This document shows positions 24,757-33,347 of a stretch of DNA of 51,633 nucleotides, piece by piece. Position numbers and translations under genes: made by a program. The DNA is from Sulfobacillus sp. (GTDB taxonomy: Bacteria > Bacillota > Sulfobacillia > Sulfobacillales > Sulfobacillaceae), in the NCBI GenBank assembly GCA_027309085.1, contig DAIDDL010000003.1:1-51633 (forward strand). Reading direction: 5' to 3'. How positions within the stretch are numbered: position 1 is the first letter of the stretch; each line of letters begins with the position of its first letter. The notes below the pieces were generated by a model. The model ran no database searches and was not told the origin of the DNA. It worked only from the letters and a program-made list of their open reading frames with translations.

Positions 24757-25575
24757 TTGCTGGCCACCATGGTGATTTTTGCACGGGAATCGCTTGAAGC
24801 AAGCATGATTGTGGCGATCATTCTGAGTTACCTCCGCCAGATTCACCGCAGCGACCAGGCCTTTTGGGTATGGGCCGGGATTGCTGCGGCGCTGGCAGTG
24901 GACGCCGGGGCTGGAGTCATAGTCTGGACGACTATCCACCGGTACGGCGGCACCCCTTTGCAGACCGGTCTGGAAGGCACGACCTACTTTATGGCGGCGC
25001 TCATCCTCACCGGTATGAGTTTCTGGATGAAACGCCAGGGGCGGGCCCTCAAGCACCAGCTGCAGGACGGGATCGACAGAACTCTGGCGTCCTCGTCCAA
25101 GTGGCCTCTCGCTCTGCTAGCCGCCGTCACCGTCGGCCGGGAGGGTCTCGAAACCGCCGTGTTTGTATTGGCCCTGACCTTCCGGACTGCCCCTGGCCTT
25201 CTCTTGCTGGGCGCGGCCGGGGGGTTGTTGCTGGGGTTCGGCATGAGCTACTGGCTCTACCGGCTGGGCCGCCGCATCCCCCTGCGCTCATTCTTCACCG
25301 TGTTCGGCGTCCTGCTCTTGGTTTTTGCAGATGCCCTGATTTCTGATGGCGTAGAGGATTATCAGGCCCTGCGCTGGATACCGTGGGGACGCAGTGTACT
25401 CTGGCATACAGGACGCTACCTCCGGGAATCCGGAGCCATCGGCGATGTGCTGCACACTTTCCTGGGATATGCCCAGGCTCCCAGCATCCTCCAGTTCTCT
25501 GTATACCTCGGGTTTTTAGGGACTGCCGTATTTTTATTTCTCAGATCCCCGGGCCAGCGTCTGACCAAGTCCTAA
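24757..25575 (+). CDS. FTR1-family iron permease
   Basis: A 272-aa membrane protein. The two REGLE-type iron motifs are visible as FARESLEASMIV (residues 7-18) and VGREGLETAVFV (near 128), with about seven hydrophobic helices. FTR1/EfeU proteins import ferric iron produced by ferroxidation or take up ferrous iron. The TTG at 24757 sits 7 nt after AGGAGGGG; ATG 24769 is an alternative. It stands alone, with its stop only 5 bp from the convergent argH stop. EfeO/EfeB partners are absent. Confidence 0.9.
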   Translation: MLATMVIFARESLEASMIVAIILSYLRQIHRSDQAFWVWAGIAAALAVDAGAGVIVWTTIHRYGGTPLQTGLEGTTYFMAALILTGMSFWMKRQGRALKHQLQDGIDRTLASSSKWPLALLAAVTVGREGLETAVFVLALTFRTAPGLLLLGAAGGLLLGFGMSYWLYRLGRRIPLRSFFTVFGVLLLVFADALISDGVEDYQALRWIPWGRSVLWHTGRYLRESGAIGDVLHTFLGYAQAPSILQFSVYLGFLGTAVFLFLRSPGQRLTKS

Positions 25576-25580
25576 AGTTG

Positions 25581-26978
25581 CTAGCGGGGCGGGCCGCCGT
25601 CATGCTCGGCCAGCCAGGTCCGGGCCGCAGCGATTTGCTCAGCCACCCGCACAGGTGCCGTGGCCATGGGCTGCAAACGCTTAGCCACCAAATTCTCTGG
25701 GGTCAGCAAGGCCATCCACTCCGGGCGGATGGCAGGCGCCACCTGCTTCAGCCACTCAACGTCCGCCTCGGCAAACCCCTTTCCCTGATTTTCCAGTTCC
25801 GTCACAACCATCCCGACGAGGTGATGCGCTTCCCGGAACGTCATACCGTCTTGCACGAGCAAATCAGCTAGGTCAGTCGCCGCTGTGTAATCCTGCCCGA
25901 TGCGGCGCGCAATACGGCCCCGGTTGACCTCCAGCGTCCGCAGCATGCCAGGGACAACGGTCAGCACAGCGTCCATAGTGTCGACGACGTCAAATACCCC
26001 CTCCTTGTCTTCCTGCATGTCTGAATCATAGGCCAGAGGCAGTCCCTTCATTGTGGTCAGCAGCCCCTGCAGGCGGCCAATGACGCGCCCAGCCTTGCCC
26101 CTGGTCAATTCGGCCACATCAGGATTGCGTTTCTGGGGCATAATGGACGAACCTGTCGAGTAGGCGTCGGAAATCCGCACATAACCAAATTCCACACTCG
26201 ACCAGAGCACTAATTCCTCAGCCAGCCGGCTGAGATGAACCATCGCAATAGCGGCCCATGCCAGGAATTCCATGAGAAAGTCCCGGTCAGACACGGCGTC
26301 CACGGAATTCTCGTAGACGCCGGCCAAGCCCAACAGCGCCGCAGTCCGGGCTGGATCTGTGGGATACGGCGTGCCGCTGAGCGCTCCCGCTCCCAGTGGA
26401 GAACAGTTCGCCCGTGTCTGCCACTGCTCCAGCCGCTCGAAATCCCGCACCGCCATTCCCCTGTACGCCAGCCAGTGGTGGGAGAGAAGAATGGGCTGTG
26501 CCGCCTGCATATGGGTGTAGCCGGGAATGATGACATCCATGTCCACTTCCGCGCGCTCGACTAGAGCGCGCATATAGTCGAGCAGGCGGGACTTCAGCAA
26601 TTCGGCCACATCCATCATATACAGGTGCATGTCCACCGCTACCTGGTCGTTGCGGCTCCGGGCCGTGTGGAGGACGCCGCTTGCGGGACCAATCAGCTCT
26701 CCCAGACGCCCCTCGACATTCATATGCACATCCTCCCACTCCAGCCTCGGCGTGAGAGTGCCGGATTCCCATTCCTGGCGGACCTGTTCCAGCCCGGCGA
26801 TAATCTGGTCCCGGTTCTCCGCACTCACGATATGCTGCTCCGCCAGCATGGTGATGTGCGCTATGGAACCGGCCACGTCGTAGGGCAACAGGCGCCAGTC
26901 AAAAAATACGGAGGCCGTATAATGGGCGGCGCTGCTGTCCATCCCCTTGGCCAGCCGGGGACTGCGGGCCATATCCAT
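25581..26978 (-). CDS. argH: Argininosuccinate lyase
   Basis: A 465-aa enzyme of the fumarase/aspartase superfamily that splits argininosuccinate into arginine and fumarate. Diagnostic segments are EDVHMNVEGRL, LHTARSRNDQVAVDMHLY, GYTHMQAAQPIL, and the flexible-loop signature GSSIMPQKRNPD. ATG 26978 overlaps the argG stop by one base (TGATG); TTG one codon upstream is possible. Last gene of the arg operon. Confidence 0.96.
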   Translation of the reverse strand: MDMARSPRLAKGMDSSAAHYTASVFFDWRLLPYDVAGSIAHITMLAEQHIVSAENRDQIIAGLEQVRQEWESGTLTPRLEWEDVHMNVEGRLGELIGPASGVLHTARSRNDQVAVDMHLYMMDVAELLKSRLLDYMRALVERAEVDMDVIIPGYTHMQAAQPILLSHHWLAYRGMAVRDFERLEQWQTRANCSPLGAGALSGTPYPTDPARTAALLGLAGVYENSVDAVSDRDFLMEFLAWAAIAMVHLSRLAEELVLWSSVEFGYVRISDAYSTGSSIMPQKRNPDVAELTRGKAGRVIGRLQGLLTTMKGLPLAYDSDMQEDKEGVFDVVDTMDAVLTVVPGMLRTLEVNRGRIARRIGQDYTAATDLADLLVQDGMTFREAHHLVGMVVTELENQGKGFAEADVEWLKQVAPAIRPEWMALLTPENLVAKRLQPMATAPVRVAEQIAAARTWLAEHDGGPPR

Positions 26979-28201
26979 CAAGCCGGCCCTCCTTGGCGCA
27001 TCACATGCTGGCGGACCGCCAGCGGCAATCCAAAAAGGTGGATAAAGCCTTCCGCGTCATGATGGTTATACTGCCCGCCGTCAAATGTGGCCAGATCTTC
27101 CGAGTACAAGGAATAAGGCGATGCCGCCGCATGCACTGTCACGGACCCTTTGTAAAGCATCAGGGTCACGTTCCCGCTGACAACCCGGTTGGCTTCGTTG
27201 ACAAATCCCATCAGCGCTTCGCGCAGGGCTGAAAACCACTGGCCGTCATAAATCAGGCGGGCCATCCGCAGAGCCACCGTCTGGGAAAATGATGCGGTCT
27301 CCCGGTCCCAAGTCAAAGTCGTCAGGCCCTGGTGAGCGGCGTACAGAATCGTACCGCCCGGGGTTTCATACACACCCCGCGATTTCATTCCCACGAGCCG
27401 ATTTTCCACCATGGTCACCCGCCCAATGCCGTGGCGGACTCCCGCCCCGTTAATCGCGGTCATCAAGTCTAACGCACTGAGCGCCTCACCGTCGAGGCTG
27501 ACCGGAATCCCCTCCTCAAACCCCACCGTCATCCACTGCGGCGTCTCAGGAGCATTCAGGGGCGACTGGGTCCATGTGTAGACATCTTGCGGCGTCATCT
27601 CAGCCGGACTCTCAAGAATGCCCCCTTCATGGCTGATATGCCACAGGTTTTGGTCACGGGAGTACGGGCTCTCTTTTGTCGCCGTCACCGGAATATTGTG
27701 CGTGCGGGCGTATTCCATCGCCTCAACACGGCCGGTAATATCCCATTCGCGCCAAGGAGCAATCACTTTCAGCGACGGGTCCCAGGCCATGACCCCCAGT
27801 TCGAAACGCACCTGGTCATTCCCCTTGCCCGTCGCTCCGTGAGCTACGGCCGACGCCTGGTATTCATGCGCCACCTCCACCAGAGACTTGGCTATCAGGG
27901 GGCGCGCGATCGCGGTGCCTAGAAGATACACATGCTCGTAAACCGCTTGGGATTTCAGCATGGGAAACAGGTAGTCGGTGATGAATTCCTGACGCAAATC
28001 CTTGATGACGACATCTTTGGCTCCGGAGGCAAAGGCCTTGCGCCGCACCTGCTCCAAATCTTCCCCTTGGCCCAGATCCGCGCAAAAGGCCACCACGTCT
28101 ACCCCGTAGTGCTCTTTCAGCCAGGGAATAATGACTGAGGTGTCCAAACCGCCCGAATAGGCCAGAACGACCGTATCTCCGGGATTCACTCCTTTAATCA
28201 C
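26978..28201 (-). CDS. argG: Argininosuccinate synthase
   Basis: A 407-aa ATP-dependent ligase joining citrulline and aspartate. The N-terminal P-loop-like VVLAYSGGLDTSV, EFITDYLFPMLK, GATGKGNDQVRFELG and TKESPYSRDQNLWHIS are all standard. GTG start, with GGAGTG 9 nt upstream. It sits between argD (24 bp) and argH (overlapping). Confidence 0.96.
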   Translation of the reverse strand: MIKGVNPGDTVVLAYSGGLDTSVIIPWLKEHYGVDVVAFCADLGQGEDLEQVRRKAFASGAKDVVIKDLRQEFITDYLFPMLKSQAVYEHVYLLGTAIARPLIAKSLVEVAHEYQASAVAHGATGKGNDQVRFELGVMAWDPSLKVIAPWREWDITGRVEAMEYARTHNIPVTATKESPYSRDQNLWHISHEGGILESPAEMTPQDVYTWTQSPLNAPETPQWMTVGFEEGIPVSLDGEALSALDLMTAINGAGVRHGIGRVTMVENRLVGMKSRGVYETPGGTILYAAHQGLTTLTWDRETASFSQTVALRMARLIYDGQWFSALREALMGFVNEANRVVSGNVTLMLYKGSVTVHAAASPYSLYSEDLATFDGGQYNHHDAEGFIHLFGLPLAVRQHVMRQGGPA

Positions 28202-28225
28202 TGCATGTCACACTCCTTCAGTGTA

Positions 28226-29398
28226 TCAGCGGGCTGTATGGCGCCACTGTTCCAATACCTCACTCAAAATATCATAAAAGCCCGCAATGCCCTCTTCACC
28301 GACAATCAGCGGCGGCAGCAGCCGAATCACGTTGGGCTTGGGCGCGTTGAGAATCAACCCCCGGTCCAGTGCCATCTGCACCAGGTCTTTGGCGGGGGCC
28401 GACACGACAATGCCCCACATCAGCCCGCGTCCCCGGTAGCCCATTACAATATCAGGGTACTCTCGCGCCAGGTGCTGCAGCCGGCCCTCCAGCACCTGGC
28501 TCATCTGGCGCACGTGCGCCAGCCCCTCTTCTTCCAGCCATGTTAAAACGGCCAGCCCTGCGCGGGCCGCCAGCGGGTTGCCTCCAAATGTGGTGCCGTG
28601 ATCGCCGGGCTGAAAATACTGGGCCACGCCGTCTCTGGCCAGCATAGCACCAATCGGCACCCCTGCGCCGAGACCCTTGGCCACTGTGATAATATCGGGG
28701 GAGATATCCTCATGCTGGAATCCAAACCACTGGCCTGTGCGCCCGATACCGGTCTGGACTTCGTCCACCAGCAAGAGGCAGTCGAACTCGCGGGCTACCT
28801 GGGCTGCCTCAGAGAGATACCCCGGGGGCAGAGGAACCACACCCCCCTCGCCCTGAATGGATTCTACCATCAGTCCACACGGGCGGTACTGCTCCATTGC
28901 AGCTCTGAGGGCCCCGATATTGCCTGCCTCGACCTCGAAAAACTCCGGCACCAGGGGTGTGAAAGGGTCTTGGTAGGCGGGCACAAAGGTAGCGGACAAT
29001 GACCCCATCGTGCGCCCGTGAAAGCCCCCGCTTAAGCTCAAGATGGCGTCTTTGCGCACGGTCTTCCCGTAGCGGCGGAGCAGTTTGATGCCCGCCTCGT
29101 TTGCCTCCGTCCCGCTGTTGACCCACAGCGAGAGAAAGCCGCCCGTGATGTCGGCCATCTTGTTGCTCAGCTGAATCCCTTCTTCGGTCCAGAAGAGATT
29201 GGAGGTGTGGATTAAGGGCGCGCTGCGGGCCAGCGCCTCCTGGATGGCGGGGTGGTTGTATCCTAAGGAGTTCACACCGATTCCTGCTAGAAAATCCCAG
29301 TAATGCCGTCCCTGCGTGTCATAGACCTCGGCGCCCGTTCCCTGCGCGAGCACCACCGGATACCGGTTGTACACCGGCATCAAATGATTGGCTTCCAT
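28226..29398 (-). CDS. argD: Acetylornithine aminotransferase
   Basis: A class-III PLP aminotransferase of about 390 aa. Segments: YWDFLAGIGVNSLGYNHP, WVNSGTEANEAGIKL, GGFHGRTMGSLSAT, LLVDEVQTGIGRTG, and the PLP lysine in TVAKGLGAGVPIGAML. It makes N-acetylornithine from the semialdehyde. The start is ambiguous: ATG 29398 is used, TTG 29404 is two codons upstream. Confidence 0.93.
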   Translation of the reverse strand: MEANHLMPVYNRYPVVLAQGTGAEVYDTQGRHYWDFLAGIGVNSLGYNHPAIQEALARSAPLIHTSNLFWTEEGIQLSNKMADITGGFLSLWVNSGTEANEAGIKLLRRYGKTVRKDAILSLSGGFHGRTMGSLSATFVPAYQDPFTPLVPEFFEVEAGNIGALRAAMEQYRPCGLMVESIQGEGGVVPLPPGYLSEAAQVAREFDCLLLVDEVQTGIGRTGQWFGFQHEDISPDIITVAKGLGAGVPIGAMLARDGVAQYFQPGDHGTTFGGNPLAARAGLAVLTWLEEEGLAHVRQMSQVLEGRLQHLAREYPDIVMGYRGRGLMWGIVVSAPAKDLVQMALDRGLILNAPKPNVIRLLPPLIVGEEGIAGFYDILSEVLEQWRHTAR

Positions 29399-29428
29399 CA
29401 GCAAAAAGACCTTCTTTCGTGTAATCGG

Positions 29429-30190
29429 CTAATCCGCCAAAAATTCCGTGGAGCCTTGGAACGCGTCATAATATGACCCGATGAGCACCGTGGGCACGCC
29501 GTGCCGCAGAGCATCGCGGGCAGATTCCAGCTTGGGCACCATGCCTGCGTTGGCCCGCCCAGAACTGATCCACTGCGCAATGTCCGATGCGGCAATCTGG
29601 CGCACCAGAGCAGCTCCCGGCTCAGGACTTTCGCGCAGCCCGCCGCGCTCCGTAAAGAAGACCATCAAATCTGCTTGCAGTCCCACGGCTAGGGCCGCCG
29701 CAACCCCGTCGCCATTGCAGTTGAGAATGCCGCGGCCCCCTTGCTCCATGGCCAGAGGAGCCACGACAGGAACCATGTTTGCCTGCCACAGCGCCTGAAT
29801 CAGCGCTGGGTTGACCTCCGCCACCTTTCCTACATGCCCGAGGTCAGGTCCATCCAGGCGCCGAGCCTGCAGCATGCCGCCGTCCACGCCGCTCAGCCCC
29901 ACGGCCGCAATGCCGGCGCGGCTCATCTGCACGATTAATGCGGCATTCACCTGGCCTCTGAGCACCTGCACGACATGCCCGAGCACCTCAGAGGTGGTAA
30001 TCCGCTGTCCTTGGTGAAACGAGACCGCCACCCCGGCTCTGCTCAAACTTTCCGTAATTGCAGGGCCCCCGCCGTGAACCACAGCAACCTGGTGCTCCTC
30101 CTGGACAAACCGCTGGATTTCATGGATCCAGGACTCTCCCGCGCCAGCCTGCTGCAGAAGGCTCCCGCCAATTTTCACCACGACCCGCAT
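29429..30190 (-). CDS. argB: Acetylglutamate kinase
   Basis: A 253-aa amino-acid-kinase-fold enzyme. VVVKIGGSLL at the N-terminus (phosphate-binding Lys/Gly), VVHGGGPAITESL, INADG-equivalent region NCNGDGVAAALAV, and the C-terminal GRANAGMVPKLESA all match. It phosphorylates N-acetylglutamate, the usual feedback-controlled step. The frame is open upstream through argJ, but ATG 30190 with GGGGGGAG upstream aligns with the family. Confidence 0.94.
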   Translation of the reverse strand: MRVVVKIGGSLLQQAGAGESWIHEIQRFVQEEHQVAVVHGGGPAITESLSRAGVAVSFHQGQRITTSEVLGHVVQVLRGQVNAALIVQMSRAGIAAVGLSGVDGGMLQARRLDGPDLGHVGKVAEVNPALIQALWQANMVPVVAPLAMEQGGRGILNCNGDGVAAALAVGLQADLMVFFTERGGLRESPEPGAALVRQIAASDIAQWISSGRANAGMVPKLESARDALRHGVPTVLIGSYYDAFQGSTEFLAD

Positions 30191-30219
30191 TGGCTGCTCC
30201 CCCCTAGACAACGGCCCTA

Positions 30220-31455
30220 TCAGGTGCGGTAATGGGCGTTGATCTCCACATACTGCTCGGTAAGGTCGCATCCCCACGCCTCTGCGGCGCCATGCCCGCT
30301 GCCTACCGTCACATCCATCACCACTTCGTCCCCTGCCATCGCCTCGTGCGCCTGGTCTTCCACGCCAGCCACGGGCAGCCCGTCTTTCAGAACCTGGACG
30401 GTCCCCATGGTTAGAGATACCCTGGAAAGGCTGAACGGCAACCCCACACTTCCCACTGCCGCTACCACCCTGCCCCAATTAGGGTCTTGGCCGTACACAG
30501 CAGACTTGACCAAATTCGACCGCACTGCCGTCCGGGCTTTCAGGGCGGCGTCGGCTTCTGAGGCCGCCCCCCGCACGCGGACAGTCAAGAGCCTGGTCGC
30601 CCCCTCGCCGTCGTGGGCAATCATCCGCGCGCCCTGTCGGGCCAGATGCACGAGGGCGGCCCCGAATTGCTCGCGCGCACTGTCCATCTCTACTTTTACC
30701 CCGCTCAGACCGTTCGCCATAATCACGGCCATATCGTTCGTCGAGGGGTCCCCGTCGACTGACACCCGGAGGAAACTGCGCAGCACGGCTTGACGCATGA
30801 GGGAGTCCAGCACGGGTTTGCTGATATCGGCGTCCGTCGTGAAAAATGCCAGCATCGTGGCCATTTGCGGGTGAATCATCCCAGATCCCTTCGCTATCAT
30901 GCCGATGCGCACGGTGCCTCCCGGCAATTCCACCTCGCAGGCCAGGGCCTTCGGTTCGCGGTCGGTCGTCAGGATAGCTTCGCTGGCTTTGATGCCGTCA
31001 CACTCCCGCTCCTCTTCCCAGTCCTGCACCAGGTGCTCCATGCCGGCTTGGACCAGCGTCATCGGCAGGGGCACGCCGATAACCCCCGTGGATGCCACGG
31101 CGACCAGAGACGGGGAGATGTGCAGTCCCCGTCCCATTTGGTCCTGCATAGTTATGGCGTCTTGCATGCCGGCCGCGCCAGTCACCGCGTTCGCATTGCC
31201 CGCGTTGACCACGATGGCCTGACACAATCCGCCCTCAGCCACTTTGCGTGTCAAGGTGACAGGAGCAGCCTCTGCGGCATTGGTGGTGAACAAACCCGAA
31301 AACACGGCTGGCTTGGCCGACCATATGAGAGCCATATCCGCTCTTCCGGCGATCAGCCCCGCCGCCGCCGCGCACGCTTTGAACCCTTTGGGAAACGTGA
31401 CGTTGGATGGGCGCCACGTCATGCCCGCAATCTCTTGTTCAATGAATTGCTGCAT
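30220..31455 (-). CDS. argJ: Bifunctional glutamate N-acetyltransferase / ornithine acetyltransferase
   Basis: A 411-aa ArgJ, which recycles acetyl from N-acetylornithine to glutamate. It is autoproteolysed at the conserved KGSGMIHPQMATMLAF, where the Thr of ATML becomes the nucleophile of the beta subunit. VSVDGDPSTNDM and the C-terminal NAHYRT tail are also standard. Its presence together with argC-B-D and no argE indicates the cyclic acetyl pathway. It is 7 bp from argC. Confidence 0.96.
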   Translation of the reverse strand: MQQFIEQEIAGMTWRPSNVTFPKGFKACAAAAGLIAGRADMALIWSAKPAVFSGLFTTNAAEAAPVTLTRKVAEGGLCQAIVVNAGNANAVTGAAGMQDAITMQDQMGRGLHISPSLVAVASTGVIGVPLPMTLVQAGMEHLVQDWEEERECDGIKASEAILTTDREPKALACEVELPGGTVRIGMIAKGSGMIHPQMATMLAFFTTDADISKPVLDSLMRQAVLRSFLRVSVDGDPSTNDMAVIMANGLSGVKVEMDSAREQFGAALVHLARQGARMIAHDGEGATRLLTVRVRGAASEADAALKARTAVRSNLVKSAVYGQDPNWGRVVAAVGSVGLPFSLSRVSLTMGTVQVLKDGLPVAGVEDQAHEAMAGDEVVMDVTVGSGHGAAEAWGCDLTEQYVEINAHYRT

Positions 31456-31462
31456 TGTTTTT

Positions 31463-32455
31463 TCACTCCAGCCCTAAGTGGGAGGGCCATCCCAGCCACT
31501 GATTGATGTGCTGAATCGCCTGGCCGGCAGCCCCTTTCCCTAAATTATCCAAAGACGCATACAACACCGCAGTCTGTGTTCTAGCATCCCATGATGCCCC
31601 CAGCTCAGCCCGGTTTGTTCCGCGCACCCGGCGTGTTTCAGGTTTTTGGCCGCTGGGCAGCACATCCACAAACGCGCTCGAGCGGTAAGCACTGTGCCAG
31701 CAGCCGGTGATCTCCTCGAGAGATGCCGGGCTGTCCACGATGTAAATAGTCAGTTCCATACCCCGGGCCATCGGCATCAAGTGCGGCTGAAAAGTGACGA
31801 AGCCGCCGGTAGCCGCTTCCATTTCAAAGGTGTGACGGTGTTGTCCAGGATTATTGTAAGGGGCCACATTTTCCGCCATCTCCGCCATCATCAGGCCAAC
31901 CTGAGGCTTCCGCCCGGCGCCGCTGACCCCGGATTTGCCGTCGACAATCAGGTGGGGCAGCGCTATCCCCGCCTGGATCAGGGGGCCAATGGCCAGGTGG
32001 AATCCCGTGGGGTAACAGCCCGGATTGCCAAAAATAGGGCGGGTAGCTGAGTAGCTTATCAGGGGGTCATCTGCGTACCCAGTCTGCGCTAGGCCCATCA
32101 GCTCCGGTGCCGGATGGGCTCCGTAGGCCGATTCATAGACCCCCTTGTCCGCAAACCGGAAATCCGCGGACAAGTCCATCACCTTCACCCCGCTGGCGGC
32201 CCATTTGGGAAAATAGGACACCGCCTGTTTAGCCGCCTGGCAGCTGACAATCAGGTCAACATTCTCTTGCTCCAATTGCTGCGGACTCACATACGTTGCT
32301 GGGCCATTACGCAAAAAAGGAAACAAGCGGTCCGTGGACAAGCCTGCTTCCCGTTCGGAAGTCATCGCCACCAGCGAGATCTCGGGATGGCGCATCAAAA
32401 TGCGCACCGTCTCCTGCCCTGCATATCCCGTAGCTCCCAAAACTGCCGCCCGCAT
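31463..32455 (-). CDS. argC: N-acetyl-gamma-glutamyl-phosphate reductase
   Basis: A 330-aa NADPH-dependent reductase. The N-terminal Rossmann motif AAVLGATGYAGQE, active-site Cys in FGNPGCYPTGF and the HRHTFEME segment are diagnostic. ATG 32455 follows GAGGTG and begins at the family's N-terminus; the frame is open for 17 codons more, but these lie in the promoter. It is first gene of the argCJBDGH operon. Confidence 0.95.
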   Translation of the reverse strand: MRAAVLGATGYAGQETVRILMRHPEISLVAMTSEREAGLSTDRLFPFLRNGPATYVSPQQLEQENVDLIVSCQAAKQAVSYFPKWAASGVKVMDLSADFRFADKGVYESAYGAHPAPELMGLAQTGYADDPLISYSATRPIFGNPGCYPTGFHLAIGPLIQAGIALPHLIVDGKSGVSGAGRKPQVGLMMAEMAENVAPYNNPGQHRHTFEMEAATGGFVTFQPHLMPMARGMELTIYIVDSPASLEEITGCWHSAYRSSAFVDVLPSGQKPETRRVRGTNRAELGASWDARTQTAVLYASLDNLGKGAAGQAIQHINQWLGWPSHLGLE

Positions 32456-32474
32456 CTCGGTCACCTCGGGAATT

Positions 32475-32503
32475 ATTATACATATCCAGGTATCTTTATA
32501 CAA
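32475..32503 (-). promoter_or_regulatory. Sigma-A promoter of the arg operon
   Basis: On the minus strand, -35 TTGTAT (32503-32498) and a perfect -10 TATAAT (32480-32475) are separated by exactly 17 bp. The expected start near 32468 gives a leader of only about 13 nt, carrying little more than the GAGGTG ribosome binding site, which leaves no room for a leader riboswitch. Confidence 0.8.
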
Positions 32504-32504
32504 C
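32487..32504 (-). promoter_or_regulatory. ARG-box-like operator overlapping the -35
   Basis: GTTGTATAAAGATACCTG (minus strand) matches the ArgR/AhrC consensus TNTGNATWWWWATNCANA at most fixed positions (TGnATAAA...ATnC), failing mainly at the outer bases. Its position over the -35 would allow repression by ArgR-arginine. Confidence 0.6.
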
Positions 32505-32505
32505 A

Positions 32506-32535
32506 ACCTCTCCCCAACTCTTTAGGGGGAGAGGT
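32506..32535 (-). terminator. Hairpin between the YetF-like gene and the arg promoter
   Basis: Arms acctctcccc (32506-32515) and ggggagaggt (32526-32535), 10 bp with a 10-nt loop. On the minus strand it is followed by TGTTGTATAAAG, a weak T-tract. It probably insulates the arg operon from the upstream membrane-protein gene. Confidence 0.6.
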
Positions 32536-32610
32536 GTAGGCGAAAAAACGAAAAAAAGCGATACCTTTCCATGGCTCCACAAAACAGCCCTGTATGAATA
32601 GGGGCTCCCC

Positions 32611-33087
32611 CTATTCTCCAGATCCCTTATTTTTGCTTGGCGACTTCTTTTTCACGGAGATATCCCCCGTAGGCTCCAACCGCGCTTCTTGGATTTTTTT
32701 CAAGGGCACATCATTTTTTCTGAGCTCCATGTTCAGGTCCGCCATGGACACCCGCTCTTTTTTAAGGATGTCCCGGTCAATCTTGCCGTCCTGCACGACC
32801 ATTGACGGGTTTCCCTGCGTGATTTTCTCGAGCCAGCGGAATCGCACGTTAAGCCACGTTAAGGCATACTGTAGCACACCCAGCAGTACTGTAATGCCAA
32901 TGGCATTGATGAGCGGCGTCTTGCTATCCTCCATCCCGATGGCCACAGCTTCCCCAATCATGATGATGACCGCAAAGTCGAATGACCCCATTTTGGCGAG
33001 GGTGCGCTTGCCCATCATGCGAAACACCCATAAGGCCACAAGCCACAAGAGCGTCGTTCTGTACAGCAGCGTCAGCAATTCTTCCAC
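32611..33087 (-). CDS. YetF/DUF421-family membrane protein
   Basis: A 158-aa protein: membrane helices near residues 5-25 and 30-80 (LLWLVALWVFRMMGKRTLAKMGSFDFAV is the family signature), then a cytoplasmic alpha/beta domain with GNPSMVVQDGKIDRDIL and LNMELRKNDV. The tail is lysine-rich. GTG 33087 follows AGGGAG by 7 nt; a longer frame from 33189 lacks support. DUF421 proteins are common in sporulating Firmicutes, with poorly known function (some assist spore germination). It is divergent from glnA. Confidence 0.85.
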   Translation of the reverse strand: MEELLTLLYRTTLLWLVALWVFRMMGKRTLAKMGSFDFAVIIMIGEAVAIGMEDSKTPLINAIGITVLLGVLQYALTWLNVRFRWLEKITQGNPSMVVQDGKIDRDILKKERVSMADLNMELRKNDVPLKKIQEARLEPTGDISVKKKSPSKNKGSGE

Positions 33088-33347
33088 TCGCTCACTCCCT
33101 ATCAAGTCCTGGGCGTAGAGTTTACTCAAGTGCTGCCTGCTATACGGTGGAGAATAAGAAGCCAGTGCTTTCCCTCTCTCTTGTGCCACCCGTGAAATAC
33201 GGCAAATCTTCCAACTTGAGGCCGCGCACTCCGCTATAATGAAGACAATGCCTCGTCTACGCAGTCCCGGCTATGGGCCGCGGCGGCTCAACTAGGCCAT
33301 GCTGGAAGATAGGCGTCATCACCGTAAGGGAGGAACAGGGAGGATTT

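Noticed and set aside
24160-25056. 298-codon minus-strand open frame
   Set aside because: It is antisense to both the IS3 OrfA gene and the FTR1 permease, each of which has clear family motifs; only a short middle part (24427-24597) is protein-like.
32456-32610. T-box or riboswitch leader for the arg operon
   Set aside because: The promoter lies only about 13 nt from the ribosome binding site, leaving no leader; the hairpin there lies upstream of the promoter.
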